From contig JASHQF010000030.1 in the NCBI GenBank assembly GCA_030037695.1, positions 1 through 41,795 of the forward strand: a DNA stretch of 41,795 nt, written 5' to 3'. This document shows, one piece after another, positions 1 to 8,150 of this stretch (positions are counted from its first letter, which is position 1; every line of letters starts with the position of its first letter). The notes below the pieces were generated by a model. It was not told the origin of the DNA and ran no database searches. It saw only the letters and a list, made by a program, of their open reading frames with translations. The position numbers and the translations under genes were made by a program. Origin of the DNA: Thermoplasmata archaeon. Its GTDB lineage: Archaea; Thermoplasmatota; Thermoplasmata; Lutacidiplasmatales; UBA184.

Positions 1-563
1 GTGAGCTTCTCCCCGATCTTCTCCTCGAGGTAGTCGGCCACGGCGCGTCGGTTGCGACCGATCGCGTAGGCCTTCCAGCCGATCGTCGCGCCGCTCGGAT
101 CGAGCTCGACCAGGCCCGGCGTCCGACCCTGGAAGCCACCCAGGAGGAGCGAGACGGCGAACGGGCGGGTCCCGCCGAACTGGGTGTACTGCTGGAGCAG
201 CGTCCCCAGGGCGTGCCCGAGCATCGTGTGGGAGATCGACTCCCCGTAGGTGAGACGGTGGCGCTGGGCCTCGACGCGCAGGAACTCGACCAGGACGCGC
301 GAGTCGGCGATCAGACCGGCCGTGACGCAGCCGAGACCGGTGTCGATCGCGAAGCTCTTCTCGATCGAGCCCGCCTCCGCGAGGGAGCTCACGGGGAGGT
401 TCCGGTACGCGACGAAGACGATCCCGCCGTCGTAGGTGACCGCGACCGCGGTCCCCCCCATCTGGATCGCCTGCAGGGCGTACTCGACCTGGAACAGCCG
501 CCCGTCGGGGGAAAAGACGGTGCTCGCCCGATCGTACGCCATCTGGCCGGGTTGCATCTCCAT
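1..563 (-). CDS. psmA: 20S proteasome alpha subunit (partial, C-terminus outside window)
   Basis: Alpha subunit of the archaeal 20S proteasome, which forms the outer gating rings of the cytoplasmic protease. About 187 N-terminal residues are visible; the family is usually about 240. The signature YDRASTVFSPDGRLFQVEY follows a short MEMQPGQMA leader, the N-terminal gate segment. Next comes the Ntn-fold core, with VTAGLIADSR and a GGTRPFAVSLLLGG strand. No processed Thr is expected in alpha subunits and none is seen. The start is ATG at 563, preceded by a GAGAGGCG Shine-Dalgarno-like element; ATG at 557 is possible. It is transcribed divergently from the radical SAM gene. The gene runs off the left edge in frame. 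Confidence 0.95.
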   Translation of the reverse strand, partial: MEMQPGQMAYDRASTVFSPDGRLFQVEYALQAIQMGGTAVAVTYDGGIVFVAYRNLPVSSLAEAGSIEKSFAIDTGLGCVTAGLIADSRVLVEFLRVEAQRHRLTYGESISHTMLGHALGTLLQQYTQFGGTRPFAVSLLLGGFQGRTPGLVELDPSGATIGWKAYAIGRNRRAVADYLEEKIGEKL

Positions 564-729
564 CGCGATTCGCCTCTCGGACGGCGGCGGCCAGCCGGGC
601 GGGGGATTTGAGGCTACGCCCCGGGCGTGACCCTCACCTCACGTGGTGGCGTCCGGCCACCGTGGCGGACCCGGTCCGGGGTCCCCGAAACGCTTAGAGG
701 TCGAGAGGACGGATACGGGGCTCCGAACG

Positions 730-1869
730 ATGGACGTCCGGGACCTCCACCCGTTGCCGATGGCGTCGAGCTACCGCGGCCAGCTCTCGCCCGCGTGCAC
801 GCAGTGCGCCGAGGGGCGCAAGCTCGTGCTGTTCGTCACGGGCCTCTGCCGGTTCCGTTGCTTTTACTGCCCCGTCTCGCCCGCACGCAACCAGATCGAC
901 GTCGTCTACGCGAACGAGCGGCGGGTCCTGGCGGACGACGACGTGCTGGACGAGGCCCGGGCGATCGGGGCCGGCGGGACCGGGATCACCGGCGGCGACC
1001 CGCTCGGGGTCGTCGACCGGGTCGAGCACTACGTCCGCCTGCTCAAGGGGGCGTTCGGGCCCGAGCACGATATCCACCTCTACACGCACGAACCCCACCC
1101 CGCGAAGCTCGAGCGCCTGGCTCGCGCGGGGTTGGACGAGGTGCGCCTGCACATCCCGCACTACCTGTGGGGCCCCCTCTCGGGCGGGGGCGGCGCGTAC
1201 CGGGACATCCTCGTGCGCGCGCCGACCTGGGGGCTCCGGCGCGGGGTCGAGATCCCCGTGATCCCCGGGAAAGAGCGGGAGCTGCGTCGGCTGCTCCGGG
1301 CCCTGGAAGCGCTCCGCATCGATTTCGTGAACCTGAACGAGCTCGAGTTCTCCGAGACGAACGAGCAGCTGCTCCGGGAGCGCGGGTTCCGGCAGGACCC
1401 CCGCAACGGCTGGGGGGTCGTCGGCAGCCGCGCGATCGCCGAGCGGATCGTGGGCGAGATGCGTCTGTCCGTGCCGGTCCACTACTGTTCCTCCCGCTTC
1501 AAGGACGGCGTCCAGCTGCGGGAGCGCCTCCTCCGGCGCGCCGAGCGGACCGCACCGTCGTTCGCCGAGAGGACCACGGACGGCACGGTGCGCCTCGGGG
1601 TCATCGAGGCGGGCGATACGACGGATCTCGCGGGTTGGGCCGACGGGATGGTGCGGCGCGCGGGGCTCCGACCCGGAAGCTACCGTCTGGTCCCCGGCCG
1701 CGCGCGCCTCGAGCTCGCGCCGGGCCTCTTGCGGCGGGTGGCGCGGCGGGTCCCCGCACCGGCGTTCGAGGTCGAGGAGTACCCTACGGCGGACGCCCTC
1801 GAGGTCGAGCGGGAGCCGCTCAATGCCCGGGCGCGATCCCAGGCCTCGGCGTCGGTCGGCGGGGTGTAA
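730..1869 (+). CDS. radical SAM protein (PflA-related archaeal family)
   Basis: Radical S-adenosylmethionine enzyme of 379 residues. A CxxxCxxC [4Fe-4S] motif lies at C40, C44 and C47 (GLCRFRCFYCP), and an extra CxxC pair sits just before it at C23/C26 (SPACTQCAEG). TGITGGDPL is the SAM-binding GGEP-like stretch. The layout recalls the archaeal family related to pyruvate formate-lyase activating enzyme (COG2108-like), whose substrate is unknown to me. The start is ATG at 730; an in-frame GTG at 643 would add 29 poorly coding residues. A CTTAGA box at about 693 could be the promoter. Its 3' end overlaps the convergent gene at 1680-2045. The radical SAM assignment is firm; the specific reaction is not predictable. 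Confidence 0.88.
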   Translation: MDVRDLHPLPMASSYRGQLSPACTQCAEGRKLVLFVTGLCRFRCFYCPVSPARNQIDVVYANERRVLADDDVLDEARAIGAGGTGITGGDPLGVVDRVEHYVRLLKGAFGPEHDIHLYTHEPHPAKLERLARAGLDEVRLHIPHYLWGPLSGGGGAYRDILVRAPTWGLRRGVEIPVIPGKERELRRLLRALEALRIDFVNLNELEFSETNEQLLRERGFRQDPRNGWGVVGSRAIAERIVGEMRLSVPVHYCSSRFKDGVQLRERLLRRAERTAPSFAERTTDGTVRLGVIEAGDTTDLAGWADGMVRRAGLRPGSYRLVPGRARLELAPGLLRRVARRVPAPAFEVEEYPTADALEVEREPLNARARSQASASVGGV

Positions 1870-2045
1870 TCCTCGTCGCAGGCGTGCCCACCCCAGGTGA
1901 GGTAGCGCTCGTCCCCGCGCTGGTGCTTGATCGAGCACGGTCCCCAGCCGTCGTCCTCGGCACCGTACCAGAGCGGGCAGTCCCGGCACCGCAGCGGGGC
2001 CGGCAACGACCCGGAGGCGGGCCGTGCCCTCCCGGCGCGGCTCAC
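1680..2045 (-). CDS. small Cys-rich protein downstream of folD
   Basis: A GTG at 2045 overlaps the folD stop (GTGA), so it is probably translationally coupled to folD. The first 60 residues look strongly coding and carry CRDCPLWYG, GPCSIK and GGHACDE: four Cys (C20, C23, C37, C56) and a His that could bind zinc or a cluster. I do not recognise a named family. The remaining 60 residues are Arg/Ser-rich and lie antisense to the radical SAM 3' end, with 190 nt of convergent overlap. That part may be real, or a frameshift may hide an earlier stop near 1860. Confidence is good for the Cys-rich core and low for the tail. Confidence 0.55.
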   Translation of the reverse strand: MSRAGRARPASGSLPAPLRCRDCPLWYGAEDDGWGPCSIKHQRGDERYLTWGGHACDEDYTPPTDAEAWDRARALSGSRSTSRASAVGYSSTSNAGAGTRRATRRKRPGASSRRARPGTRR

Positions 2046-2935
2046 GCGGCCTCCTCGCCCCGCACCAAGGTCCGCCAGGCGCGGGCGACGTTGGACATCA
2101 GTTCGGCGACCGTGACGGGGCCCACGCCCCCCGGCACGGGGGTCAGCGAGCCGGCCCACCCCTCGAGCGCCTCGGGGTCGGCGTCGCCCGCGGCCCGGAG
2201 CGATCCCGGCCGCTCCGGATCCGGCACGCTCGCGAGGCCCACATCGACGACGTGCGTCCCTTGCGGTACGTTCCCCCGGTGGAGGAGGCCCGGTTGGCCG
2301 ACGCAGGAGAACACGGTGGCCGCCCCCGCGAGCGCCGCCCTGAGGTCCCGGGTCTTGGAGTGGACGACGGTGACCGTCGCGTTCCCCCCCGGCGGGCGCT
2401 CGGCGAGAAGGAGGGCGAGGGGGAGTCCCACCGTCTCGGACCGACCGAGCACCACGACCCTCTCCCCGTCGAGGGGAAGGCGGTAGTGCTGGGCGATCGC
2501 GAAGGCGGCGCGGGCCACGGCCGGCACCTGGACCGGACGCTGGGCGACCAACCGACCGAGGTTGCGCGTGCCGACGCCGTCCACGTCCTTGCTCGGGCGA
2601 AGCTCGTCGACGGCGCGGAGGAAGTCGTACGGGGGTGGGAGGGGATGCTCGAGGAGGACGCCGTGCACGGAGGGGTCACGGTCCAGGGAGCGCACGCGCG
2701 CGACGAGCTCGGTGGGGCCGTCGCTCGGCGCGAGCGACTCTTCGCGGAACGCGATCCCGAGCGCCGCGGCCGCTCGAGCTTGGCGCCGCAGGTACATCCG
2801 GAATGGGCTCGGCACGCCTCGGTGGAGGCTCACGAGCGACGGCGCGGGGGCGCCCGTGCGCTCGGCCGCAAGGACGGTCCGGGTCTCCCGGTCGATCGCC
2901 TCCGCGACCGGCTTACCGTCGAGTCGAACGGTCAT
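2042..2935 (-). CDS. folD: FolD-like methylene-THF dehydrogenase/cyclohydrolase, altered active site
   Basis: A 297-residue member of the bifunctional 5,10-methylene-tetrahydrofolate dehydrogenase / methenyl-THF cyclohydrolase family (cytoplasmic one-carbon metabolism). Family motifs seen are SKDVDGVG (catalytic-region Asp D119), VVLGRSETVGLP (NAD(P) site) and PVPGGVGPVT near the C-terminus. Tyr48 of the YxxxK motif is kept, but the essential Lys is Gln52 (YLRRQ). The Gln of the VQLPLP motif is Glu96 (LLEHPLP). Both changes are clear in the DNA. In characterised enzymes this Lys is needed for cyclohydrolase activity, so this protein may be a dehydrogenase only or have a new role. The start is ATG at 2935, with a TATA-like box 26 nt upstream. 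Confidence 0.9.
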   Translation of the reverse strand: MTVRLDGKPVAEAIDRETRTVLAAERTGAPAPSLVSLHRGVPSPFRMYLRRQARAAAALGIAFREESLAPSDGPTELVARVRSLDRDPSVHGVLLEHPLPPPYDFLRAVDELRPSKDVDGVGTRNLGRLVAQRPVQVPAVARAAFAIAQHYRLPLDGERVVVLGRSETVGLPLALLLAERPPGGNATVTVVHSKTRDLRAALAGAATVFSCVGQPGLLHRGNVPQGTHVVDVGLASVPDPERPGSLRAAGDADPEALEGWAGSLTPVPGGVGPVTVAELMSNVARAWRTLVRGEEAA

Positions 2936-2960
2936 CGAACGCGCCCGCCGAGCCCGGCGG

Positions 2961-2970
2961 CTTAGATAAC
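2961..2970 (-). promoter_or_regulatory. TATA-like box for folD
   Basis: On the minus strand this reads GTTATCTAAG in otherwise GC-rich DNA. It begins 26 nt before the folD ATG, as expected for a leaderless archaeal transcript. Confidence 0.55.
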
Positions 2971-3060
2971 GGGCCGCCGACGCCGGGGCCACCCCGCGAC
3001 GGCGGACGCCGCGCGGACCGTTCCCGAGCGCGCCAGCCGGTGGCGTTTTCGCCGCTAGGA

Positions 3061-3070
3061 GCATTTATAC
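3061..3070 (+). promoter_or_regulatory. TATA box for lonB
   Basis: GCATTTATAC contains a TTTATA core at 3064-3069. Predicted transcription would begin near 3092, giving a leader of about 35 nt that carries a GAGAGG ribosome-binding site at 3118-3123 just before the ATG at 3129. So this gene, unlike many in the window, probably has a leadered mRNA. Confidence 0.6.
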
Positions 3071-3128
3071 CGCCAACCGTTAGAATTGGACAGGCCGAAC
3101 GGGATCCTCGAGGGACCGAGAGGCCACC

Positions 3129-5138
3129 ATGGCAGAGGGAGCGGGCACCGCATCTCAAGAAACCCGAGATACCCCGCCGCCCGCCGAGCTCGAGGCTTGG
3201 GCGAAGTCGCTCCCGCACGACTCCACGGCGGACGTCCCGGTGCCGCCCCGGCTGCTCGACCAGGTGATCGGCCAGGACGACGCGGTCGAGGTCGCCCGGA
3301 AGGCGGCGACCCAGAAGCGCCACATGATGCTGATCGGCGAGCCCGGGACCGGCAAGAGCATGCTCGCCCGGGCGATGGTCGACTTCCTGCCTCGCGAGCA
3401 GCTCCAGGACATCCTCGCCTACCCGAACGGGGAGGACCCGAACGAGCCGAAGATCCGGGTCGTCCCGGCGGGCAAGGGCAAGGAGATCGTCGCCGCCCAG
3501 AAGCTCGAGGCGGCCCAGAAGAAGGAGCAGCGGACGATCCTGTTCGTCGCCTTGTCGCTCGCGGTGTTCGCGGTCGTGCTCTACATCGTGCTCAAGACGG
3601 GGGACCTCACCGCCCTGCTGCTCGGGGTGCTGATCGTCGTCTTCATCTACGCCCTCGCGCGGTTCTCGGGCGGGCGGTCCGACGCGGGCAACGGGGTGGC
3701 GAAGCTCCTCGTTTCCCATTCGCCCGAGGAGAAGCCGCCGTTCATCGACGCCACCGGCGCCCACGCCGGGGCCCTCCTCGGCGACGTGAAGCACGATCCG
3801 TTCCAGTCGGGCGGTCTCGAGACCCCGCCCCACGATCGTGTCGAGGTCGGCGCGATCCACAAGGCGAACGGCGGCGTGCTGTTCATCGACGAGATCAACC
3901 TGCTCAAGATCGAGAGCCAGCACTCGCTGCTCACGGCGCTCCAGGAGCGGAAGTTCCCGATCGTGGGGCAGTCGGAGCGCTCGGCCGGGGCGATGGTGAA
4001 GACCGAGCCGGTCCCGAGCGATTTCGTCCTCGTCGCCGCGGGGAACGTCGACAGCGTCCAGGCGATGCACCCGGCGCTGCGCTCGCGGATCCGCGGCTAC
4101 GGCTACGAGCTCTACGTCAAGACGACGATGCCCGACCTCCCTGAGAACCGGGAGAAGCTCGTTCGGTTCATCGCGCAGGAGGTCCACAAGGACCGCAAGA
4201 TCCCCCACTTCGACCGCGGCGCCATCCTGGAGATCCTCCGGGAGGCCCAGCGGCGGAGCGGCCGCTCCGGCCAGCTGACGCTGCGCCTGCGCGAGCTCGG
4301 GGGCCTGGTCCGCGTCGCCGGGGACATCGCGCTCGCCGACGGGGTGCCGGTCGTCCACGCCGAGCAGGTGGTGAAGGCGAAGAAGGCGAGCCGCTCGCTC
4401 GAGCAGCAGATCGCCGACCGGTACATCGAGCGCCGCAAGGAGTACCGGATGTTCTCGACCGAGGGGGCGGCCGTCGGGGTCGTGAACGGCCTCGCGGCGA
4501 TCAACGCGCAGACGGGGATGGCGGAGTTCTCCGGGATCGTGCTCCCGATCGTCGCGGAGGTCACGCCGGCCCAGACCCGCGACGGCGGGGTCGTCGTCGC
4601 GACGGGCAAGCTCGGCGAGATCGCCCGCGAGGCGGTCCAGAACGTGAGCGCCCTCATCAAGAAGTACACGGGCGAGGACATCTCGCGCTACGACATCCAC
4701 ATCCAGTTCGTCGGGACCTCCGACGGCGTCGAGGGGGACAGCGCGTCGGTCTCGATCGCCACCGCCGTGATCAGCGCCCTCGAAGGGGTGCCGGTCGACC
4801 AGTCGGTCGCGATGACCGGTTCGCTCAGCGTCCGGGGCCAGGTCCTGCCGGTCGGCGGCGTCACGGCGAAGGTCGAGGCGGCCGCGGACTCGGGGATCCG
4901 CCGGGTCCTCGTGCCCGCGGACAACGTCGAGGACCTCGTCCTGGAGACCCGCTACCGCGACCAGGTCGAGGTGATCCCCGTCCGGACGCTCCGCGATGTC
5001 CTCACCCACGCGCTCGTCGGCCAGGGAGCGAAGAAGGAGTCGCTCCTGGGACGCCTCGCGGCGATGGTCCACGCGACCAGCCGCACGGGGGAGGAGCTGC
5101 CCCCGCCCGCCCCGACCGGCCGGCCCGCGGGATCGTGA
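3129..5138 (+). CDS. lonB: archaeal Lon protease (LonB), membrane anchored
   Basis: ATP-dependent protease of 669 residues that degrades misfolded and regulatory proteins at the inner face of the membrane. Order of parts: AAA+ Walker A GEPGTGKS (residues 70-77); an insertion with two hydrophobic membrane segments at about 137-154 and 160-176, the hallmark of archaeal LonB; Walker B GGVLFIDEIN; and a C-terminal S16 protease domain with a Ser-Lys dyad. Ser538 lies in GDSAS and Lys581 in GGVTAK. Their spacing of 43 matches that of known Lon enzymes. It has its own TATA box and a GAGAGG site, and is first in a chain of four overlapping genes. Function is secure. Confidence 0.96.
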   Translation: MAEGAGTASQETRDTPPPAELEAWAKSLPHDSTADVPVPPRLLDQVIGQDDAVEVARKAATQKRHMMLIGEPGTGKSMLARAMVDFLPREQLQDILAYPNGEDPNEPKIRVVPAGKGKEIVAAQKLEAAQKKEQRTILFVALSLAVFAVVLYIVLKTGDLTALLLGVLIVVFIYALARFSGGRSDAGNGVAKLLVSHSPEEKPPFIDATGAHAGALLGDVKHDPFQSGGLETPPHDRVEVGAIHKANGGVLFIDEINLLKIESQHSLLTALQERKFPIVGQSERSAGAMVKTEPVPSDFVLVAAGNVDSVQAMHPALRSRIRGYGYELYVKTTMPDLPENREKLVRFIAQEVHKDRKIPHFDRGAILEILREAQRRSGRSGQLTLRLRELGGLVRVAGDIALADGVPVVHAEQVVKAKKASRSLEQQIADRYIERRKEYRMFSTEGAAVGVVNGLAAINAQTGMAEFSGIVLPIVAEVTPAQTRDGGVVVATGKLGEIAREAVQNVSALIKKYTGEDISRYDIHIQFVGTSDGVEGDSASVSIATAVISALEGVPVDQSVAMTGSLSVRGQVLPVGGVTAKVEAAADSGIRRVLVPADNVEDLVLETRYRDQVEVIPVRTLRDVLTHALVGQGAKKESLLGRLAAMVHATSRTGEELPPPAPTGRPAGS

Positions 5139-5371
5139 AGGGGCCGTACCGCATCCCGCCGCACGCGGCGGGCCCGTCGCGCCCCGCCGGGGCCGCGGAG
5201 GCCGAGCCGGACGACCGGAAGTTCTTCGACCGCCCGTGCTACGAGTTCAACCGCTCGCTCCGGCCGACGGCGAACGACCGGTACTGCGAGCACTGCCGCC
5301 ACTACCTCACGGCGCGGTGCCCGCACATCGACGAGTTCCTGGACGACGTGGAGGATTTGACCCCGGAGTGA
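5135..5371 (+). CDS. small Cys/His-rich protein between lonB and nadM
   Basis: 78 residues. GTG at 5135 overlaps the lonB stop (GTGA), and its own stop overlaps the GTG of nadM, so it sits inside a translationally coupled operon. The Pro-rich N-terminus is followed by FFDRPCYEFNRS and YCEHCRHYLTARCPHIDEF. The four Cys plus His are typical of a small zinc-binding or cluster-binding fold. I know no function. Its fixed position after lonB makes a role linked to Lon or to the operon conceivable, but that is inference only. Confidence 0.8.
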   Translation: MKGPYRIPPHAAGPSRPAGAAEAEPDDRKFFDRPCYEFNRSLRPTANDRYCEHCRHYLTARCPHIDEFLDDVEDLTPE

Positions 5372-5922
5372 TATCGCGGGTCGTGCGGGGGCTGCTCGTC
5401 GGCCGCTTCCAGCCGTTCCACCGCGGCCACCTCGAGGTCGCCCGTCGCGTGCGCTCGGAGCGACCCGACGCGCCCCTCCTCCTCGGGATCGGGAGCGCGG
5501 AGCAGTCGTACACCTGGGAGAATCCGTTCACCGCGGGGGAGCGGTTCGAGATGATCGAGCGTGCCGTGGACGAGGCCCACCTCGGTCGGATCGAGATCGT
5601 CCCGATCCCCGACATCCAGCGGCATGCCCTCTGGGTCCGCTACCTCGAAGGGCTCCTCCCGCCGTTCGACCGGGTCTACGCCAACAATCCTTTGACGACC
5701 GCCCTGTTCGAGCGGGCGGGGTACGCCGTGGAGCACCCCGCGCTCGTCGAGCGCGACCGCTACGAGGGGGCGAAGATTCGCGGCCAGCTCGCGGACGACC
5801 GGGGCTGGCGGGAGGCGGTGCCGCCCGCGGTCGCCCACCACTTAGACGAGCTGGGCGCTCCTGGCCGCCTGAGGCTCCTGCGGGCGAGCGGTCCCGCGCC
5901 TTCCCGGCCGACGCCCCCGTGA
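5368..5922 (+). CDS. nadM: nicotinamide-nucleotide adenylyltransferase (archaeal NadM type)
   Basis: Makes NAD+ from NMN and ATP, the last step of NAD synthesis. The 184 residues match the usual size of about 170-180. The nucleotidyltransferase signature GRFQPFHRGH is at residues 12-21. SYTWENPFTAGERFEMI, the typical archaeal NadM stretch, and the C-terminal EGAKIRGQL (the ISxxxIR-like ATP motif) follow. I chose the GTG at 5368 because it overlaps the preceding stop (GTGA); GTG at 5383 is an alternative that still keeps all motifs. It is the third gene of the lonB operon, and its stop again overlaps the next start. Confidence 0.93.
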   Translation: MISRVVRGLLVGRFQPFHRGHLEVARRVRSERPDAPLLLGIGSAEQSYTWENPFTAGERFEMIERAVDEAHLGRIEIVPIPDIQRHALWVRYLEGLLPPFDRVYANNPLTTALFERAGYAVEHPALVERDRYEGAKIRGQLADDRGWREAVPPAVAHHLDELGAPGRLRLLRASGPAPSRPTPP

Positions 5923-7163
5923 GCGACGACCGCGCTCCCGAGGACCGGCGGCGCGAGCGGGCGTTCCGCCCCGTGCCCCCGTGGGCCGGCCCGGCGACGC
6001 GGGCCGTGCACGCGGGGACGTTGCGGGACCGGAACGCGGGGTCGATCGTCCCACCGATCTACCAGACGTCGACGTTCCAGTACCCGGCCCCGTTCTCGGA
6101 GGCCCGGGACGCCGGCGAGGTCCACCTCTACAGTCGGAACGACAACCCGACGGTCGACGGGGCCGCCGAGACCCTGCGCGACCTCGAGGGGGCCGAGGCG
6201 GCGGCGCTGTTCGGCTCGGGCATGGGGGCGATCGCCTCCACGGTCCTCTCGCTCGTTCGGCCGGGCGACGAGCTCGTCGCGCTGACCGACGTCTACGGTG
6301 GAACGACCGACCTCCTCGCCCGTTTCGCCCGCCCGTTCGGGGTGAAGGTCACCGAGCTGTCCGACCTCGAGGCGAGGTCGCCGGAGGCCCACCTCCCCCG
6401 GGCGACCCGCCTCGTGCTGCTCGAGACGCCGACGAACCCGTGCCTGCGCGTGCACGACCTCGCCCGGTGGGCGCAGGCCGCGGACCGAGTCGGGGCGATC
6501 CTCGCCGTCGACAACACGTTCGCCACCCCGATCAACCAGCGGCCGCTCGAGCACGGGGCGGACCTCGTGCTGTACAGTGCGACGAAATACCTCGGGGGGC
6601 ACTCCGATCTCCTGGGCGGGGCGGTGGTGGGGCCGGCGCGCCTCCTCCGGCGCATCGATCCGAAGCGGGTCCTCGGCACGCCCCTCGACCCGTTCGCCGC
6701 GTTCCTCCTGCAGCGGAGCCTCCGGACCCTTCCCCTGCGCGTCGAGCGGGCGAACGAGAGCGGCCGGGTCGTCGCGGAGGCGCTCGCCCGGCATCCGGCC
6801 GTCGCGGCCGTGCACTATCCCGGGAACGGCAGTCCCGAGGAGGAGGCGATCGCCGCGCGCCAGATGCGGGGACGGGGCGGGGTCCTGGGGCTCGTGCTCC
6901 GCGGCGGCCGGGCCGCGGTCGAGCGGTTCCTCCACCACCTCACGATCGTCCAGGTCGCCTCCAGCCTCGGAGGGGTCGAGAGCCTCGCGAGCGTGCCGGT
7001 CGACACGTCCCACCGGCACCTCCGGGGCGACGAGCTCACCCGGCGCGGGATCGACACTGGCCTCGTCCGGCTTGCCCTCGGCCTCGAGGAGACCGAGGAC
7101 CTCCTCCGCGACCTTCGCGAGGCGCTGGAGGCGACCGGGCCCTCCGGCCAGGGGCCGTCCTAG
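5919..7163 (+). CDS. PLP-dependent trans-sulfuration enzyme (cystathionine gamma-synthase/lyase family)
   Basis: 414 residues of the Cys/Met metabolism PLP family, which acts in cysteine, homocysteine and methionine interconversion. Seen are the N-terminal TRAVHAGTLRD; YSRNDNPT; the GSGMGAI loop; the cofactor-aspartate region AVDNTFATPINQRPL; and the Schiff-base Lys223 in LYSATKYLGGHSD. The C-terminal half has the usual VASSLGGVESLASVP substrate segment. The family includes synthase, gamma-lyase, methionine gamma-lyase and O-acylhomoserine sulfhydrylase activities, and I cannot tell which applies. GTG at 5919 overlaps the nadM stop. It is last in the lonB operon. Confidence 0.9.
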   Translation: MSDDRAPEDRRRERAFRPVPPWAGPATRAVHAGTLRDRNAGSIVPPIYQTSTFQYPAPFSEARDAGEVHLYSRNDNPTVDGAAETLRDLEGAEAAALFGSGMGAIASTVLSLVRPGDELVALTDVYGGTTDLLARFARPFGVKVTELSDLEARSPEAHLPRATRLVLLETPTNPCLRVHDLARWAQAADRVGAILAVDNTFATPINQRPLEHGADLVLYSATKYLGGHSDLLGGAVVGPARLLRRIDPKRVLGTPLDPFAAFLLQRSLRTLPLRVERANESGRVVAEALARHPAVAAVHYPGNGSPEEEAIAARQMRGRGGVLGLVLRGGRAAVERFLHHLTIVQVASSLGGVESLASVPVDTSHRHLRGDELTRRGIDTGLVRLALGLEETEDLLRDLREALEATGPSGQGPS

Positions 7164-7260
7164 CTCCGATTCGGATCGAACTCGCGCCGCTCCCGACGTC
7201 GGCGAGCCCCGCGAGGATCTCGGGACGAATCGTAATCCGCCCGTCGTGTTCACCCCGGAC

Positions 7261-7863
7261 GTGGCGTCCCAGTTCTGCATGGGGTGCGGAGCCCCCCTCC
7301 CCGCGGGGGCGCAGTTCTGCGCGTACTGCGGTCGCTCGGTGCCCGCGTCCGGGGGCGGGAGCGGGGGCACGCCCCTAGCCGCCAGCGCACCGATCGGCCC
7401 CCCCGCGGCGCCTCCTCCGATCCCCGCCCCCGCGAGCGCCGGGCCCCCGCGCCCCCGCCGTCGGGGCCTTCGGATCGTCCTCATCATTCTTCTGATCGTG
7501 GTGGTGGTGATCGCCGCGCTCGCGATCTACGGTTACTACACGACCGTCGACGTGACCACCCTCAACATCTACGCTCCCGACGATGTTTGCGGCCTCAATG
7601 TCTATCTGATCAGCTACTCCGGCTTCAACGCCTCGACCGGTTCGTCGGTCCCCCTCTCGCTCCTCGTACCGAACAACAACACCACGTCCTGCACGCTGCA
7701 CGGGGTGACGACCAATTCGAGCGGCTTCGGCGTCGAGGACGTGCAGCTACCCGGGCCGATCGCTGGGTACACGGGCGGCGTGCAGTCTAACGGGACGCTC
7801 AACCTGACGCTGACGCTCCCGGGGAGCCACTACTCCGGCATCGTGAACCTGATCTTCCACTAG
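7261..7863 (+). CDS. zinc-ribbon, single-span membrane protein
   Basis: About 200 residues. It starts with a zinc ribbon (QFCMGCG ... QFCAYCGRS: two CxxC pairs), followed by a Gly/Pro/Ala-rich linker, an Arg patch, and a strong membrane helix (IVLIILLIVVVVIAALAI). A beta-rich outer domain with many Asn and Thr (possible N-glycosylation sites such as NNTT, NSSG) completes it. The layout suggests a zinc ribbon in the cytoplasm and a domain outside. GTG at 7261 fits the zinc-ribbon protein at 30262, which also starts right before QFC; GTG at 7246 is possible. No specific function is recognised. Confidence 0.8.
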   Translation: MASQFCMGCGAPLPAGAQFCAYCGRSVPASGGGSGGTPLAASAPIGPPAAPPPIPAPASAGPPRPRRRGLRIVLIILLIVVVVIAALAIYGYYTTVDVTTLNIYAPDDVCGLNVYLISYSGFNASTGSSVPLSLLVPNNNTTSCTLHGVTTNSSGFGVEDVQLPGPIAGYTGGVQSNGTLNLTLTLPGSHYSGIVNLIFH

Positions 7864-8117
7864 CGGCGCCCCTCGGGACGACGAGCCAGGTCCGCCCCCC
7901 AGCCGTCGCCTCGCTCCGACCCCCTACCTCGACAGACTGCCGGCGGAAGGTCCCGGGACGCCGCGCGACTCGTCCATCGGACGGCAGAGCCACCCACGAC
8001 GCGCCCGGGGGCGCCCTCTGACGGAAGTCTCCGGGGAGCAAGCGGGCGGGACCTCCGGTCCGTACGAGGAGATCGGACCCGCCGCGATCGGGGCTCTCCC
8101 CGGGGGCGCGAGCCAAC
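7864..8117. other. gene-free spacer
   Basis: Between the zinc-ribbon membrane protein and the tRNA-Thr promoter I see no convincing coding frame, repeat or RNA. Its GC content is like that of the surroundings. Confidence 0.5.
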
Positions 8118-8125
8118 CTTATGAA
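8118..8125 (+). promoter_or_regulatory. TATA box for tRNA-Thr
   Basis: CTTATGAA, followed by three more A, is a clear AT-rich patch 26-33 nt upstream of the tRNA 5' end, the expected archaeal box A spacing. Confidence 0.65.
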
Positions 8126-8150
8126 AAACGGGGCAAGGGCCCTGGCGGAT

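Noticed and set aside
643..729. Upstream GTG start for the radical SAM gene
   Set aside because: The added 29 residues look non-coding; ATG 730 follows a promoter-like box.
694..1989. Long minus-strand frame of 431 residues opposite the radical SAM gene
   Set aside because: Low-complexity Arg/Pro/Asp sequence with no domain; it is antisense to a clear enzyme.
2913..5072. Very long minus-strand frame opposite lonB
   Set aside because: Made of repeated Asp/Arg/Leu/His, typical of antisense frames in GC-rich DNA; lonB has all its motifs on the other strand.
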